A stretch of DNA of 64,000 nucleotides from Apium graveolens (taxonomy: Eukaryota > Streptophyta > Magnoliopsida > Apiales > Apiaceae): positions 175,583,939 to 175,647,938 of the forward strand of contig NC_133647.1 of NCBI RefSeq assembly GCF_009905375.1, written 5' to 3'. Of this stretch, positions 1 through 11,694 are shown piece by piece. The position numbers and the translations under genes are program-made. The first letter of the stretch is position 1, and each line of letters opens with the position of its first letter. Under the pieces are notes generated by a model. That model saw only the letters and a program-made list of their open reading frames with translations. It searched no databases and was not told where the DNA came from.

Positions 1-352
1 GTTTCTTGTGCCAATTCCAGCTTTCTTCAATTGATGCTCTACTCAACAGACAGATTGCAGAACCATCAGTACTTGTTGAAAGTCTGGGTTCATAAATGTT
101 ACCATGTCTGTAACCTTTCAGAACCAATTTGCCTGTAGAATTGCTTATTACTTCACAGTGTTCTTCAAAGAAATCTACATGATAACCTTAGTCACGGATT
201 TGACTTATACTCAACAGATTGTGTTTAAGTCCTGAGACAAGAGCTATTGCTTCAATGATGACATTCCCAAGACTGATCTTCCCATATCCTAGAGTTTTTC
301 CCATGTTGCCATCTTCATAAGAAACTCCCGGGCCAGCTTTCTGCATAAAGTC
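1..352 (-). pseudogene. Ty1/copia pol fragment: end of protease to start of integrase (element H2)
   Basis: Reading the minus strand gives a copia protease tail with the motif LGYGKISLGNVI followed by GLKHNLLSISQIRD, the standard lead-in to the GAG-pre-integrase domain. After one in-frame stop the homology continues toward the window edge, so the rest of pol lies to the left. It has the strand and family type of the gag at 16920-18029 and is taken as the other side of the same element. The protease active-site part and the zinc-knuckle-to-protease linker are missing. At about 352/353 the frame runs straight into Tekay gypsy sequence, forming a chimeric reading frame. Family call is firm; assignment to H2 is inferred. 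Confidence 0.8.
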
Positions 353-358
353 TAATAC

Positions 359-1453
359 TTTCGGAATACTGGTTGCCATTGCTGGTCCTTTACAATTTCT
401 AGCGATATGCCCTTTCTTTCCGCATTGGTAGCAAGTGATTTCTGCTATTTTTCATGTTGGACATTCGTTAGAATAGTGCCCTTTCTACTTGCATTTGAAA
501 CATGTTACATCTGCTTTGATACATACGCCGGTATGCTTGCGTCCACAAGTTTTGCAATACGACACTGGAACCTTAACAATTCCCTGCTGTTTGGAGGCTT
601 GGAAACGATTACTCACTTTTTGTGTACCTTGTCCTACCCTTTTAAAATTCAAATTTGTCCGGGCTTGAAATCCCGGCTTCCTGCTGGAACGGTCTTGGAA
701 ACTTCCCTGTCCTCTATTTCGTTGAGATCTTTCACTTTCTCCTTCAATGATCAAGGCTTTCTGGAGTACGGCGGTATATGTTGTCAATTCAAAAACTGCA
801 ACCTGTCAACGGATCCACGGTCGTAATCCCTCTTGAAACCTCTGAACTCGTTTCTCTTCAGTGTCAACCTGTTCTGGGACGAACCTAGCCAACTCATTAA
901 ATTTGGCTTCATACTCTGTCACGGACATACTTCCCTGCTTCAGTTCCAAAAACTTTATCTGCATCTGATTTCTCACGTAGCGAGGAAAATGCTTCTCTAA
1001 AAACAACGCTTTGAACCTATCCCAAGTAATAACATCTTCACCCTCTAAAGCCTTTTTAGATTCGCACCAATAATTTGCCCCTCCCTTCAACAAGTAACTA
1101 GCAAAATCAATCTTATGGTCCTCACCTATCTTCACTAGTGCAAACGCTTTTTCCATTTCTTTCAACCAGGTGGTAGCTTTAATAGGATCAGTAGACCCGT
1201 CAAATTCTGGAGGTTTAACTACCTGAAACTGCTTAAAAGTAACAACAGGTAATACTGGTGGTAACTGAGGCTCAAGACGAGGGGGCAGCTGTAACATTTA
1301 TTGTTGTATCTGCTGTTGCTGATGCTGCATCTGCTGCTGCATCATTACCATCTGTTGTTGCATCAGATGGAACATTTGGTTCATGGTCTCATTAGTTTGA
1401 CTTTCGGAATTGCTGTTAGAGGTCTCAATCCTAGTCTTTCTTTTTGGTGCCCT
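359..1453 (-). pseudogene. Tekay gag of unit B, with zinc knuckles
   Basis: Gag (retrotransposon gag domain with the W-x-F-x-x-L-F-L-E-K-H-F-P type core at about 1000-1040) binds the element RNA and forms the particle. Both CCHC zinc knuckles keep their cysteines here, unlike in unit A. The start codon is lost: ATG in A (11471-11473) is AGG here. In-frame stops occur near 1298 (CAA in unit A), near 806, and inside the first zinc knuckle near 484. A Gln-rich tract follows the N terminus. The 3' end runs out of frame homology at 353, where copia sequence starts. Non-functional. Confidence 0.85.
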
Positions 1454-1977
1454 CTTCTTCTGATAATAAAACAAGTGATATTTCTTTAACAGTTTAATAA
1501 ACAATTGACAGTAGGTAAGAAAACAATTTATCCTGTATTAACAACATGCTTTAAATAAAGAAAACAGTTGCTGAATATAAAAACTGGAAATGTAAATAGT
1601 TAAATAAAATGTTTGTTCTTTTCTTTCCTTTTTCTTTTCTTTTCTCTTTCTCCTTTTTTTTCTTCTTTTTTTTCAACAGGAATTATAATATGGAAAAATG
1701 TAAAAAAATGAAGTGAAAGTAAATACTGTAAAACTGTAAAGACTGAAATTTAAATAAAAGAAATTTGAAAAAGTTCAGTTATATATGACACCAGCCTCAG
1801 GTGTAAATGCTTGCTACAAAAAGTCTCGCTCTGCTGGTAATCACCGCGGCTACAAGTTATACTACCACTACATGTCAAACTACTACTACAGGTTAAACTA
1901 CTAGTACACACATACACACTACTCACTAGGTTATACTATGCTGCCTCTATATACATCTGTACTCTGAAGTCACTGTC

Positions 1978-2717
1978 TCAAAACCCAGGCGGAATACGCC
2001 TAAGCTCATCCCTAAGTGCCTGGACCAAGGTCTGTGCCAAGCGGAATATCCTGTAGAACTTTGCAAAAGAAGGAGGTCCATCATGGGTCAAATCATCAAG
2101 CTCCCAAGTAGCACTCATCAAAACCGATTACAATCTCTGTCTCATATAATAATCCGGCTGTAGGGCCGCTAACGGTCCTCTGTCCCTCTGGTCAAACAGA
2201 TGCATGATCTCTCGACACTGTGCCCGCCAATACTCCACATCATCCCTCATCACCCTGTACTCATGGTATGGTACCATATACGGCTGAGCAACCTGACCTA
2301 CTGACTCATGTGAAGGAACCCTCGGTATGCCTCCACCCTGCTGTGGTAAACCTAACTGTAGATCCACATCATGTTCTCCCATCCCCTCGACTGAAATCAT
2401 CTGAAATACATCCGGCTCTGGGGCATGCACTGGTATAGGATGTAACAATGGTGGTGGTAACAATGGTGGTGGTAACAATGGTATAGCATACACTGATGCT
2501 CAACTGGTAAAGGAACCATCGACTCAAAGAACTCAAATGGATCAAACATCTCTATGGGGTCATGAACTATCCCCTGTACTGGTGGTACTTACTCATGTGG
2601 CAATGGTGGTGGAGGTGGTAGAGGAGGAAACATATACTCAGATACTGGAGGTATAACTGGTGCTGCTGGCCCTGTGACTATCCTCTCAGAAGATGCAGAA
2701 TAACCAAAAGATGCCAT
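1978..2717 (-). pseudogene. Degraded copy of the leader accessory ORF (unit B)
   Basis: Counterpart of the intact ORF at 11997-12728. The start ATG (2717-2715) directly follows a CAG and a pyrimidine-rich tract, as in A. It has an in-frame stop around 2590. A segment near 2450-2490 has been replaced by three tandem copies of a GGTGGTAACAAT-like 12-mer, which destroys the central part. The C-terminal block, with the YHEYRVMRDDVEYWRAQ and DQRDRGPLAALQPDYYMRQR motifs, remains readable. Confidence 0.7.
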
Positions 2718-2894
2718 CTGATAATATACCAAAGAAAAGAAAAGGGTCACTAAACAATCCTAAGATTTATACTTCCCTATTCTAATCTGACCTAAATCCT
2801 AACACTATTCTTCCTATTTGACTATCCCTATCCTAGGTGATCTCCCTATCTTATCTTAACACTAATGTTCTTGTTTTCAGGGACCAAATCTACA

Positions 2895-2906
2895 GCTCTG
2901 ATGCCA
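2895..2906 (-). other. Primer-binding site, unit B
   Basis: Minus strand TGGCATCAGAGC lies four bases inside the LTR end at 2911. It matches the plant initiator-tRNA-Met PBS (TGGTATCAGAGC) except for one base. Its presence after this LTR shows the LTR is followed by another internal region, not by flanking DNA. Confidence 0.85.
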
Positions 2907-3192
2907 AACCTGTAACGCCCTCCAGACCCGGGGTATAAGTCTGGGGGTTACTCGCTAATCACCAAACCAGTACAATCTGATTAACAATTAATAAATAAAT
3001 GAAACTAAACCCCTTTAACACTAAACATGATCTTTTTAGGTTGAAGTATTAAAACAAGAACCACTAACTACTTTTATTACCAACCAACATTCAAAATCTC
3101 ACACTCTTTTTATTACAAACCATTGTCTAATTCATTTTAAACTAAGTTCATCTTTTATTCAAACACACACACACTATCTATCAATACTCCAC

Positions 3193-3315
3193 CTGCTCGG
3201 GCAACTCAAAGCTTTCTTCCTGGATTGGGATCAACACCTTGGGTATGAGAGGATCCTGAGGCTTGACCCGCTTCTTTACCACTCGAGTCCTGATGGGTTT
3301 CATATTCTTTCTTAA
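3193..3315 (-). other. Exon-like segment inside the LTR (copy in A/B LTR)
   Basis: Minus strand: a pyrimidine-rich stretch ending TTTTCAG, then 123 bases with an ATG at 3303-3301 opening 37 codons, then GAGCAG followed by GTGGAG, a donor-like site. The peptide starts MKPIRTRVVKKRVKP, is strongly basic, and ends SFELPEQ at the donor. The same layout is in the other LTR (13206-13328), in G (57488-57580) and in E (36564-36632). Coding role is inferred. Confidence 0.5.
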
Positions 3316-6165
3316 CTGAAAACAATAAGGTGAATAACAACAAAAGAGGGTGAGCCAAAAATTTCTCAACAAGTCCACAAAATATAAACAGTGTTAAAGT
3401 ATTTTAAATGAATCCGTAACCCGGGTTTATCTGCAAAGATATAACCCCACGATAATAGAAAGAAGGCCATTACTGGCGAATACAAAAGAACTAAACTGGA
3501 CTCAAGTTCGCAGCTATACCCTGCTGATCAGCCAGGATACAGTGCAGATCTATATCTCACTATATAGATCCCGTCGGGCATCCAGGCACTACGGCCCATC
3601 TCAAGGATCTGGTTACGTCCCAGTCCTTAGGATTAAGTAAACTTAATCCCCAAAGTAGTATTATCCAGTCCCTGGAATAGCAATCAGAATAATCGGTATG
3701 CTTTGATATATTCTAATCACTAGAATATATCAATAATTGTGAATATCAATTTGAATATAAATAATGAATTCAAATGAAGAGAATAATTCAAGAATCGAAA
3801 TGAAATATGAACAAGAGAATTAAAAGAGTACAATTGTGATAAGAATCTGAAAAGAATATCACTATTCTGAAAAATAGAATAGGGGAGAAACTAGCCTTCT
3901 GCGCGACTCACTGCAATTAAATCACTTTCGTCTATCACCTACTCGACCTGCCTTGCTGGCTTAGCTTCTGTTAGCAAACTTCACTGGTTAAGTCATTTTG
4001 TACTTCAATTGCATCTTGAATCGACTTTATTTCGTTCCTATTATCTACCCATACGCTTATGACTGACTTGTACATTACATATAAACAAGTAAGACTCGAT
4101 TAACCACATAATACACATAAGCACATAATCATTTTTATAGTTAAAATAATTTTTAGAATCAAAATCGACTCGCTGATTACTCCGCTGATTGCCATCTGCT
4201 TCATTTCCCATTTTTCCGGAATTTTTCAGACTCGTCTCGGCACGCATTTCGACTGATAATCAAGCAATTAATAAAGTCAACTAATTTCTAGAAGAAATTA
4301 GGTCTTCATATTATTTTTAATGAAAATAATTCATTATTCTGAGTCAAATGGCCTTCGTTTCGCTCAAATCGGACTAACGGTTTAATTAATATCAATTAAA
4401 CACTGATAATTCAATTTATTATTCATTATAAATAATTATTACAAATTTTAAAATCCTAAAATAATTATTTAAGAAAAATCAAAGTCAAAATTAATTTTTC
4501 TATAATTTTTGGAGTTAAAATGAATATGTTATGATTTATCGAAAGTTATTTGATTAATTATCGAAATAATTAATCACTTTTAAATGATTAATAAATAATA
4601 AATAATTAATAAGTAATTATTTAATAATTTAAAATAATTAATCGCTAATTATTAGGATTAATCACATTTATTACAAATATTTACAACTTATCATTATTTA
4701 TTTGATTAGATCGATTATTTACAAATAAATAATCGATACAATCAACTGATACGATAACTATCGAATAAATAAACTATTATACGAATCAGGATTCGACTCA
4801 ACGATCCACTACTCGTATTTCAACGAGTTATTCGCATTTCTCGCATAATCATCGAAGTATTACGGTTATTATTACAATTTATGCGATTAAATTAACTATC
4901 TGTATTTAATTATTCATTACGAATAATTATTACGATATTCTATGAATAATTAACTATCGACCGAATAATAGTAATAATAATAATAATAGACTTATCGTTC
5001 AATTACCCGTATAATTACGAGTTATTCATTTTATTTCCCTTATTTTCATATTTAAATAAAATTTATTACAAATTATTTGATTAGACTAATTAACTTTAAA
5101 TAATTATTCGCTACGAATAATTATATGTAATCTAAACGAAAGTAAATATATAAATCGCTACTCATACTCCGAATTTCTAAAATTCGAAACGTTACTCGAA
5201 TAATTACGAGTGACTCGCTTGAATCGATTAATTATCGAATCAATAATCGAATTAATTGATCTGATTATATAATCTTATTTATTAAAGAATTAAATAAATA
5301 AAAATAATAAATAATAAATAATTATATTAATAAATAATTAAATAATTAAATAAATAAATATATTTTCGAATTTCTAAATTAATAAAATAATTTAGAAATT
5401 ATTTACAAAATATTTCAGATTTGTAATCTGATTTTTATTTGATTTTTATAATTAACAAAATTAAATTCTGTTTTATAAAAATAAAAATAAATAAATTTAA
5501 TCACAGAAACATATTTCAGATAAATGAATTGGGGAATTTTGGATCGAAACTGGGCCGAACACCGGGTTGAAACCGGGTCGAACCCGGGTCTTCCAAGAAC
5601 AGCCCCACTGGCGTCGTTACCGGTGGGTTTTCCGGTGAACGAAACCGGCGATTCGAACAACGAAACAACGATTCCTAGCTTCGATTTTTCTGCAGCTTCA
5701 CTCGACAACACACCCAACACCATCCTCCTCCTCCTCCTTCGTCGACAACGACGTCGGAAAGTTCAAGAACACCGCCGGTAACGGAGGTTTTCCGGCAACG
5801 CGAAAATCGGAACCAAACTCGACGAAACCGGTGCCAAACGACTCAGAATTCGACGATCTTTAAGCTCGTAACCATCAAATCAACAAACAACAATCCAAAA
5901 TAAAAACCCGAATTCAAAACGGGTTGAAACTCAAAAACACAATTCACTAATCCGGGAATAGAAAAATTAATTAAAAATATGTATAATCATCTATACAACC
6001 TGGGCAATCTATTCATATAACTTTCATCAACCAAAACACAACGATTTGCAATTACCCAATTTAGTTCAAGAACCCTAAAAATCAAATTGAAAATCGAAGT
6101 AACAAAACACAAAATTGATGATAGAAATAGAAAGTAGAGATCAAGAGCTTTTGATTGACTACTCA

Positions 6166-6167
6166 CA
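6166..6167 (-). promoter_or_regulatory. Predicted leader splice donor in LTR
   Basis: Minus strand GCAT|GTGAGTAG, about 140 bases after the TATA box at 6301-6308. The matching LTR has the same site at 16191/16192. LTRs of G and E also carry a donor-like GTAAGT or GTGAGC in the equivalent leader position. Confidence 0.45.
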
Positions 6168-6300
6168 TGCTTGATTTGGAGATCAGAAACACGATGAAAT
6201 CACTGCTTCAATCCACGAACTCAAGAACCCTAATTCTGGAATTTGGGGAAAATTATTGAATTTTCTGATTTTTAATTAATTAAATTAATAATAATTAGGG

Positions 6301-6308
6301 TATTTATA
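6301..6308 (-). promoter_or_regulatory. LTR TATA box
   Basis: TATAAATA on the minus strand, followed by a leader with no TATA-like competitor before the predicted donor at 6166. Position defines U3 as roughly 6309-6897. Confidence 0.6.
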
Positions 6309-6897
6309 GCTGCAAAATTAAAACTCCTAAATAAAATTAAGGGGCTAATTATAAATTTAATAAAAATATTTGGTCCTAATTTTCATAATTTTTGGGTATT
6401 AAAATTTAATTTATAAATATTTTATATATGCAATATATGCCAAAATTTCCCAAAAATTATGAATAATACAAAAATACAAAGAAATGGTATAAATAAAAGT
6501 CCTATAATTTTATAAAATTAAAAAGTGATTTTTGTGGGGTTTTTAACACCCAATGGGGCACGGAAAAGTCATTTTTCGCAAAATGAGAAAATTTATAAAA
6601 TATCTAGATGTTCAGAATTATGCGATGGTAAAAGCCGTTTAACGAAAAATAAGACCCATTATTTTATTTGAAATACTGGCTTTAAAATCATGGTTTGGGT
6701 CGTAAAACGTTTGAAATGAAACCTATGAATGCGAAATAAAACATCTGAAAAATACCTTAAAAATACAGAAATGACGCGGGATACACGTAACACGTAACAA
6801 CTAGGGTTTAACAGATAATCACACATAATTGACATATTAATACAAATAATTTATTATAAATATGATATTATACAACGTAAATTTCCCAGTCGTTACA

Positions 6898-6911
6898 TCC
6901 TTCCCCCCTTA
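6898..6911 (-). other. Polypurine tract of unit A
   Basis: Minus strand TAAGGGGGGAAGGA directly before the LTR start TGTAACGACTGGG. The identical 14-mer occurs in element E at 39433-39446. It primes plus-strand DNA synthesis in this type of element. Confidence 0.85.
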
Positions 6912-6932
6912 ATAGGATTCTGTCCTCAGAAT

Positions 6933-7988
6933 GTTCTACGAAAATAAATGAGTGTATTTCTCTAACATTTCATTCCCGAGTTCCCAGGTTGATTCTTCAA
7001 CCATAGGATTTCTCCACAACACTCGCACTAAATATACAGACTTATTTCTCAATACTTTCTCTCGCCGATCTAAAATTCTTACCGGCTGTTCTACAAAAGA
7101 CAAATCAGGTTGGATATCTATCGGTTCATACTCTATTACTTTCCCAGAATCAGGATTATATCGCTTAAGCATCGACACGTGAAACACATTGTGAATATGT
7201 TGCATATGAGGAGGTAAAGCTAATTCGTACGCAACTTTTCCTACTTTCTTCAAAATTTCAAATGGTCTGACGTATCGTGGCTTCAATTTACCCTTGTTGC
7301 CAAATCTGGTCAATCCTTTCCATGGCGATATTTTGAATAATACATTTTCTCCTTCCTGATAGTCCATATCCTTCCTGGCTTGGTCTGCATATTTGCGTTG
7401 CCTGTTTTGTGTTGCATCGAGTCGTTTCCGAATAAGTTCAATCTTTTCTTTAGTCTGTTGGATTAATTCTGGGCCCAAAATCTTCCATTCTCCAACTTCA
7501 TCCCAATATACTGGTGATCTGCATTTTCTCCCGTATAATGCTTCGTACGGTGGCATTCCAATGCTTGCGTGATAGCTGTTATTGTAAGAAAATTCCACCA
7601 AAGGTAAATGCTCATCCCAACTGCCTTCGAAATCGATCGCACAAACTCGTAGCATGTCTTCAATCGTTTGGATAGTTCTTTCACTTTGCCCATCAGTTTG
7701 CGGATGATAAGCGGTACTCATGTTCAATTTTGTTCCAAGGTATTCTTGAAATTGTTTCCAAAATCTTGAGTTGAAATGAGGATCTAGATCAGACACGATA
7801 GATATTGGAACTCCATGTCGCATCACAATTTCCTTGAGATACAAGTGCACTAGCTTGTCGAGCGAAAATCTTTCGTAAATCGGTAGAAAATATGCTGACT
7901 TCGTGAGTCTGCCAATGATTACCCATATTATATCATGATTTGCTTTAGTCCTCGGTAGTCCTACCACAAAATCCATCGCTAAATGTTC
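6933..7988 (-). pseudogene. Tekay integrase core and chromodomain (unit A)
   Basis: Inserts element cDNA in the nucleus. The frame continues from the zinc-binding N-terminal part in the upstream segment across a single nonsense change (Trp TGG to TGA at about 7986-7988, in EWK-stop-EH). Core: MDFVVGLP holds the first acidic residue, SDLDPHF the second, and [15 protein letters not shown] the glutamate. A GPY/F-like module follows ([22 protein letters not shown]). The last 50 residues, with [19 protein letters not shown] and ending KYTHLFS, are the chromodomain of Tekay elements, thought to direct insertion to heterochromatin. From the internal Met at 7976 the frame is open for 346 residues. 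The PPT lies 22 bases downstream. Confidence 0.9.
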
Positions 7989-8686
7989 TCATTTCCATTC
8001 TGGAATATCTAACGGTTGTAATAATCTGCTCGGATGTTGATGTTCCGCTTTAACTCGCTGGCATGCGTAGCACTTACTCACCCATTCTGCTATTTCCTTC
8101 TTCATATTCGGCCACCAAAAGTTTTCCTTCAGATCGCGATACATTTTTGTGCTCCCTGGATGAATGGAATACTTCGAACTGTGCGCATCTCGCAATATTT
8201 CTTCTTTTAATTCTGCCACATTAGGGATCCAGATTCTCGATATAAAGCGTAAAATTCCTTCATTATCTTTCTGAGTTGTGATCTCTTCTCCTGTTAGATC
8301 GTCATCTTGATTCATCACTTCTTCTTGACAACGACGAATCTTCTCTAGCAACTCTGGTTGGAAAGTCATAGCATAGATAGCTTCTGCAGATTCATTGGGT
8401 GCACAAATTTCAATTTCCAATTTGTCGAATTCCTTGGCTAGTTCTTCACATGAAGTTAACCAATTCAATCTTTCTTTTCTGCTCAGCGCATCTGCTACAA
8501 CATTTGTTTTCCCTGGATGATAACTGATCGTGATATCGTAATCTTTAATCAATTCCAGCCATCGACGTTGTCGCATGTTCAATTCCTTTTTCGTAAAGAT
8601 ACTTTTATGACCCGTGTAAATTTCGCATTTTTCACCGTAAAGATAGTGTCTCCAAAGCTTCAATGCAAATACGATCGCTGCCAATT
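7989..8686 (-). pseudogene. Tekay RNase H C-terminal part and integrase zinc-binding domain (unit A)
   Basis: About 230 open codons. The N-terminal part ([17 protein letters not shown]) is the RNase H helix region, followed by [20 protein letters not shown] and ADALSRK, typical of gypsy RNase H. The C-terminal 60 residues hold the integrase HHCC domain ([20 protein letters not shown] then [12 protein letters not shown]). It joins the preceding RT frame through a one-base deletion near 8698 and the following integrase through the TGA at 7986-7988. Upstream Glu/Ala residues of the helix can be read in the other frame across the deletion. Confidence 0.88.
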
Positions 8687-9955
8687 CTAGATCATGCGTA
8701 TATATTTCTGCTCATGAGGTTTAAGTTGTCTCGAAGCATATGCGATGACGTTACCGTGCTGCATCAATACACATCCTAACCCGCGATATGAAGCGTCGCT
8801 GTAAATGACGAAATTTCCCTGCTCGTCTGGCAATACTAGTACCGGTGCGGTTACTAACCGATTCTTCAACTCTTGGAAACTTTCTTCACATTTATCATTC
8901 CATACAAACTTTTCACTTTTTCGAGTCAACTTGGTCAACGGCGTTGCTATTTTCGCAAAATCTTTAACAAATCTTCTATAATATCCTGTCAATCCCAAGA
9001 AACTTCGAACTTCTGTCGGTGTCTTTGGTCTTTCCCAATTTAACACAGCTTCAATCTTCGCTGGATCGACTTGGATGCCTTCTCTACTGATGATATGCCC
9101 TAGAAATTGTACTTCCCTTAGCCAGAATTCACATTTTGAGAATTTCACGTAGAGTTGCTCTTTCCTCAGAATTTCCAAAGCTATCCTCAAGTGCTCTGCA
9201 TGCTCTTCTTCCGTCTTGGAATAAATCAAGATGTCATCAATAAATACAATCACGAATTTGTCCAAGTATCTCTTGAATACTCTGTTCATCAGATCCATGA
9301 ATGCTGCTGGCGCATTTGTCAAACCGAATGCCATTACTAAAAACTCGTAATGCACATATCTCGTACGAAATGCAGTCTTCGGAATATCTTCAGCTTTAAT
9401 CTTCAATTGATGATAGCCTGATCGCAAATTTATCTTTGAAAACCATGCAGCTCTTTTTAGCTGGTCGAACAATCATCGATTCTCGGTAGCGGATACTTGT
9501 TCTTGATAGTGAGTTTATTCAACTCCCGATAGTCGATGCATAATCGCATGATGCCGTCCTTCTTCTTCACGAATAACACCGGTACACCCCATGGGGATAC
9601 ACTAGGTCATATGATGCCTCGGTCTAGAAGATCTTATAGTTGTGTGACAATTCCTTCATCTCGACTAGAGCCATTCGATATGGAGTTTCCGATACAGGTT
9701 CTGTACCTGGTGCTAGATCAATCGTGAACTCGATTTCTCGATCTGGCGGTAACCCTGGAAGCTCGTCTGGAAAGACGTCCGGAAACTCACACACAACTAG
9801 AATTTCTTCTATTCTAGGACTTTTTTTTCAGTATCTAACATGTAACCTATGTACACCTCACATCCTTATCGAAGCCATCGTTTGGTCTGCATCACGGTAA
9901 GAAATTTCTTCCGCTGTTTTTCACCCTTGAATATTACCGTTGCATTTTCCGCAGT
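8687..9955 (-). pseudogene. Tekay reverse transcriptase and RNase H start (unit A)
   Basis: Copies element RNA to DNA in the particle. Visible motifs: [20 protein letters not shown] and [19 protein letters not shown] (fingers), [23 protein letters not shown], and the catalytic FIDDILIYS. The RNase H acidic site is FVIYSDAS. Starting from 9955, two stops (9953 and about 9893) and frameshifts near 9620-9650 break the linker. A one-base deletion near 9473 (DDLFDQ region) restarts the frame, after which 261 codons are open to 8687. The two linker stops are consistent with CGA/CAA changing to TGA/TAA. Confidence 0.9.
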
Positions 9956-10585
9956 TCAAAATTTGACTTTCTTATTCGCACAATCTATCTGAGCATTATG
10001 ACATGCTAACCAATCCATTCCCAAAATGATATTGAACTCTCCTAGCTTAACAGGAATCAAGTCTATAGAAAAATGATGTCCAGCTATTTCTACATCACAC
10101 GCAGAACATATTCGATCTACTGGAACTTGGTCGTCATTCGCTAATTTTATAATTAACATCTCACCCAACCATTCGATTTCATAATGTAATTTATCAAGAA
10201 ATTCTTCAGAAATAAATGAACGAGTAGCTCCAGAATCAATTAATACTTTTGAATCTACGGAGTTCACCAAAAACGTACCTGCGATCACACTCGGACTCTG
10301 TACTGCTTCTTTCATTATCATGTTAAAAGTCCTTGCTTTGGGTTGATTAGGCGGCGGTGGTGGAGGTAATTCCAATACTTTCGGAATACTGGCTGCCATT
10401 GCTGGTCCTTTACAATTTCTAGTGATATGCCCTTTCTTTCCGTATTGATAGCAAGTGATTTCTACTATTTTTCCTGTTGGATATTCGTTAGAATAGTGCC
10501 CTTTCTGCTTGTATTTGAAATATGTTACATCTGCTTTAATACATACGCCGATATGCTTGCGTCCACAAGTTTTGCAATACGGCAT
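9956..10585 (-). pseudogene. Zinc knuckles and aspartic protease of Tekay gag-pol (unit A)
   Basis: 209 open codons. The first 60 residues cover the C-terminal nucleocapsid with two CCHC knuckles. Several cysteines have become tyrosine (YFKYKQKGHY; CYQYGKKGHI), each a G-to-A change when compared with unit B. A proline stretch follows, then the protease with VLIDSGATRSFIS as the active-site Asp-Ser-Gly, and NIILGMDWLACH near its end. The frame ends at a TGA after VKF, continuing in the same frame toward RT. The protease normally cuts gag-pol into its parts. Confidence 0.88.
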
Positions 10586-11473
10586 TGGAACCTTAACAAT
10601 TCCCTGCTATTTGGAGGCTTGGAAACGATTACCTGCTTTTTGTGTACCTTGTCCTACCCTTTTAAAATTCAAATTTGTCCGAGCTTGAAATCCTGGCTTC
10701 CTACTGGAACGGTCTTGGAAACTTCCCTGTCCTCTATCTCGTTGAGATCTTTCACTTTCTCCTTCAATGATCAAGGCTTTCTGGACCACGGCGGTATATG
10801 TTGTCAATTCAAAAACTACAACTTGTCCACGGATCCACGGTCGTAATCCCTCTTGAAACCTCTGAACTCGTTTCTCTTCAGTGTCAACCTGTTCTGGGAC
10901 GAACCTAGCCAACTCATTAAATTTGGCTTCATACTCTGTCACGGACATACTTCCCTACTTCAGTTCCAAAAACTTTATTTGCATCTGATTTCTCACGAAG
11001 CAAGGAAAATGCTTCTCTAAAAACAACTCTTTGAACCTATCCCAAGTAATAACATCTTCACCCACTAAAGCCTTTTTAGATTCCCACCAATAATTTGCCT
11101 CTCCCTTCAACAAGTAACTAGCAAAATCAGTCTTCTGGTCCTCACCTATCTTCACTAGTGCAAACGCTTTCTCTATTTCTTTCAACCAGGTGGTAGCTTT
11201 AATAGGATCAGTAGACCCGTCAAATTCTGGAGGTTTAACTGCCTTAAACTGCTTAAAAGTAACAATAGGTAATACTGGTGGTAATTGAGGCTCAGGACGA
11301 GGGGGCTGCTGTAATATTTGTTATTGTATCTGCTGTTGCTGATGCTGCATCTGCTGCTGTATCATTACCATATGTTGTTGCATCAGATGGAACATTTAGT
11401 TCATGGTCTCATTAGTCTGACCTTCGAAATTGCTGTTAGAGGTCTCAGTCCTAGTCTTTCTTTTTGGTGCCAT
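10586..11473 (-). pseudogene. Tekay gag (unit A)
   Basis: The start ATG (11473-11471) gives MAPKRKTRTET and lies six bases after a CAG preceded by a TTATTTTATT tract, an acceptor-like context. A Gln-rich region follows, then the retrotransposon gag core (TTWLKEIEKAFALV, ANYWWESKKAL, FKELFLEKHFP, MSVTEYEAKFNELARFVPE). Stops near 11397, 11323, 10956 and 10605 are CAA or CAG changed to TAA or TAG. Three of these codons (11397, 10956, 10605) are still sense in unit B, and the reverse holds for the B stop near 1298. Gag is the structural particle protein. Confidence 0.88.
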
Positions 11474-11635
11474 CTTCTTCTGATAATAAAATAAGTGAAA
11501 TTTCTTTAACAGTTTAATAAACAATTGGCAGTAGGTAAGAAAACAATTTATCCTGTATTAACAACATGCTTTAAATAAAGAAAACAGTTGCTGAATATAA
11601 AAACTGGAAATTTAAATAGTTAAATAAAATGTTTG

Positions 11636-11694
11636 TTCTTTTCTTTCCTTTTTCTTTTCCTATCTCTTTCTCCTTTTTTTTTCTTCTTTTTTTA
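11636..11694 (-). repeat. Polypurine-rich tract between gag and the leader ORF
   Basis: About 59 bases of almost pure pyrimidine on the plus strand (purine on the element strand), also present in unit B at 1618-1676. It may be a low-complexity leader, a second polypurine primer, or part of an intron. No function can be shown. Confidence 0.5.

Larger units (their letters stand above)
353..2910 (-). mobile_element. Partial internal region of a second Tekay gypsy unit (B)
   Basis: This stretch aligns base for base with 10371-12921 (PBS, leader ORF, gag, first part of protease) and shares the LTR at 2911-6897 with unit A. The order on the minus strand is therefore LTR, internal A, LTR, internal B. 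Unit B stops abruptly at the protease start, where copia sequence begins. No third LTR or target duplication is visible, so its 3' part (rest of pol and LTR) was lost. Confidence 0.85.
2911..6897 (-). repeat. Tekay LTR shared by units A and B (3,987 bp)
   Basis: Begins TGTAACGCCC and ends CGTTACA on the plus strand, giving TG...CA termini on both strands. It is bordered by the PPT of unit A at 6898-6911 and the PBS of unit B at 2895-2906. It aligns along its whole length with 12922-16919; in the first 145 bases I count five differences. On the minus strand U3 is about 590 bp, up to the TATA box at 6301-6308, so the transcribed R-U5 part is over 3 kb. It contains an AT-rich middle (about 4260-5500), a GC-richer patch (5520-5870) and the exon-like segment at 3193-3315. 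Confidence 0.92.

Noticed and set aside
5524..5781. Plus-strand ORF of 85 codons in the GC-richer patch of LTR A/B, with a counterpart at 15552-15806
   Set aside because: It lies antisense to the element inside a duplicated LTR; the high GC patch explains the long frame on both strands. No acceptor or donor pattern comparable with the exon-like segment.
10427..10846. 139-codon plus-strand ORF opposite Tekay gag (and 407-826)
   Set aside because: Antisense shadow of the gag and zinc-knuckle region in both units; the real motifs are on the minus strand.
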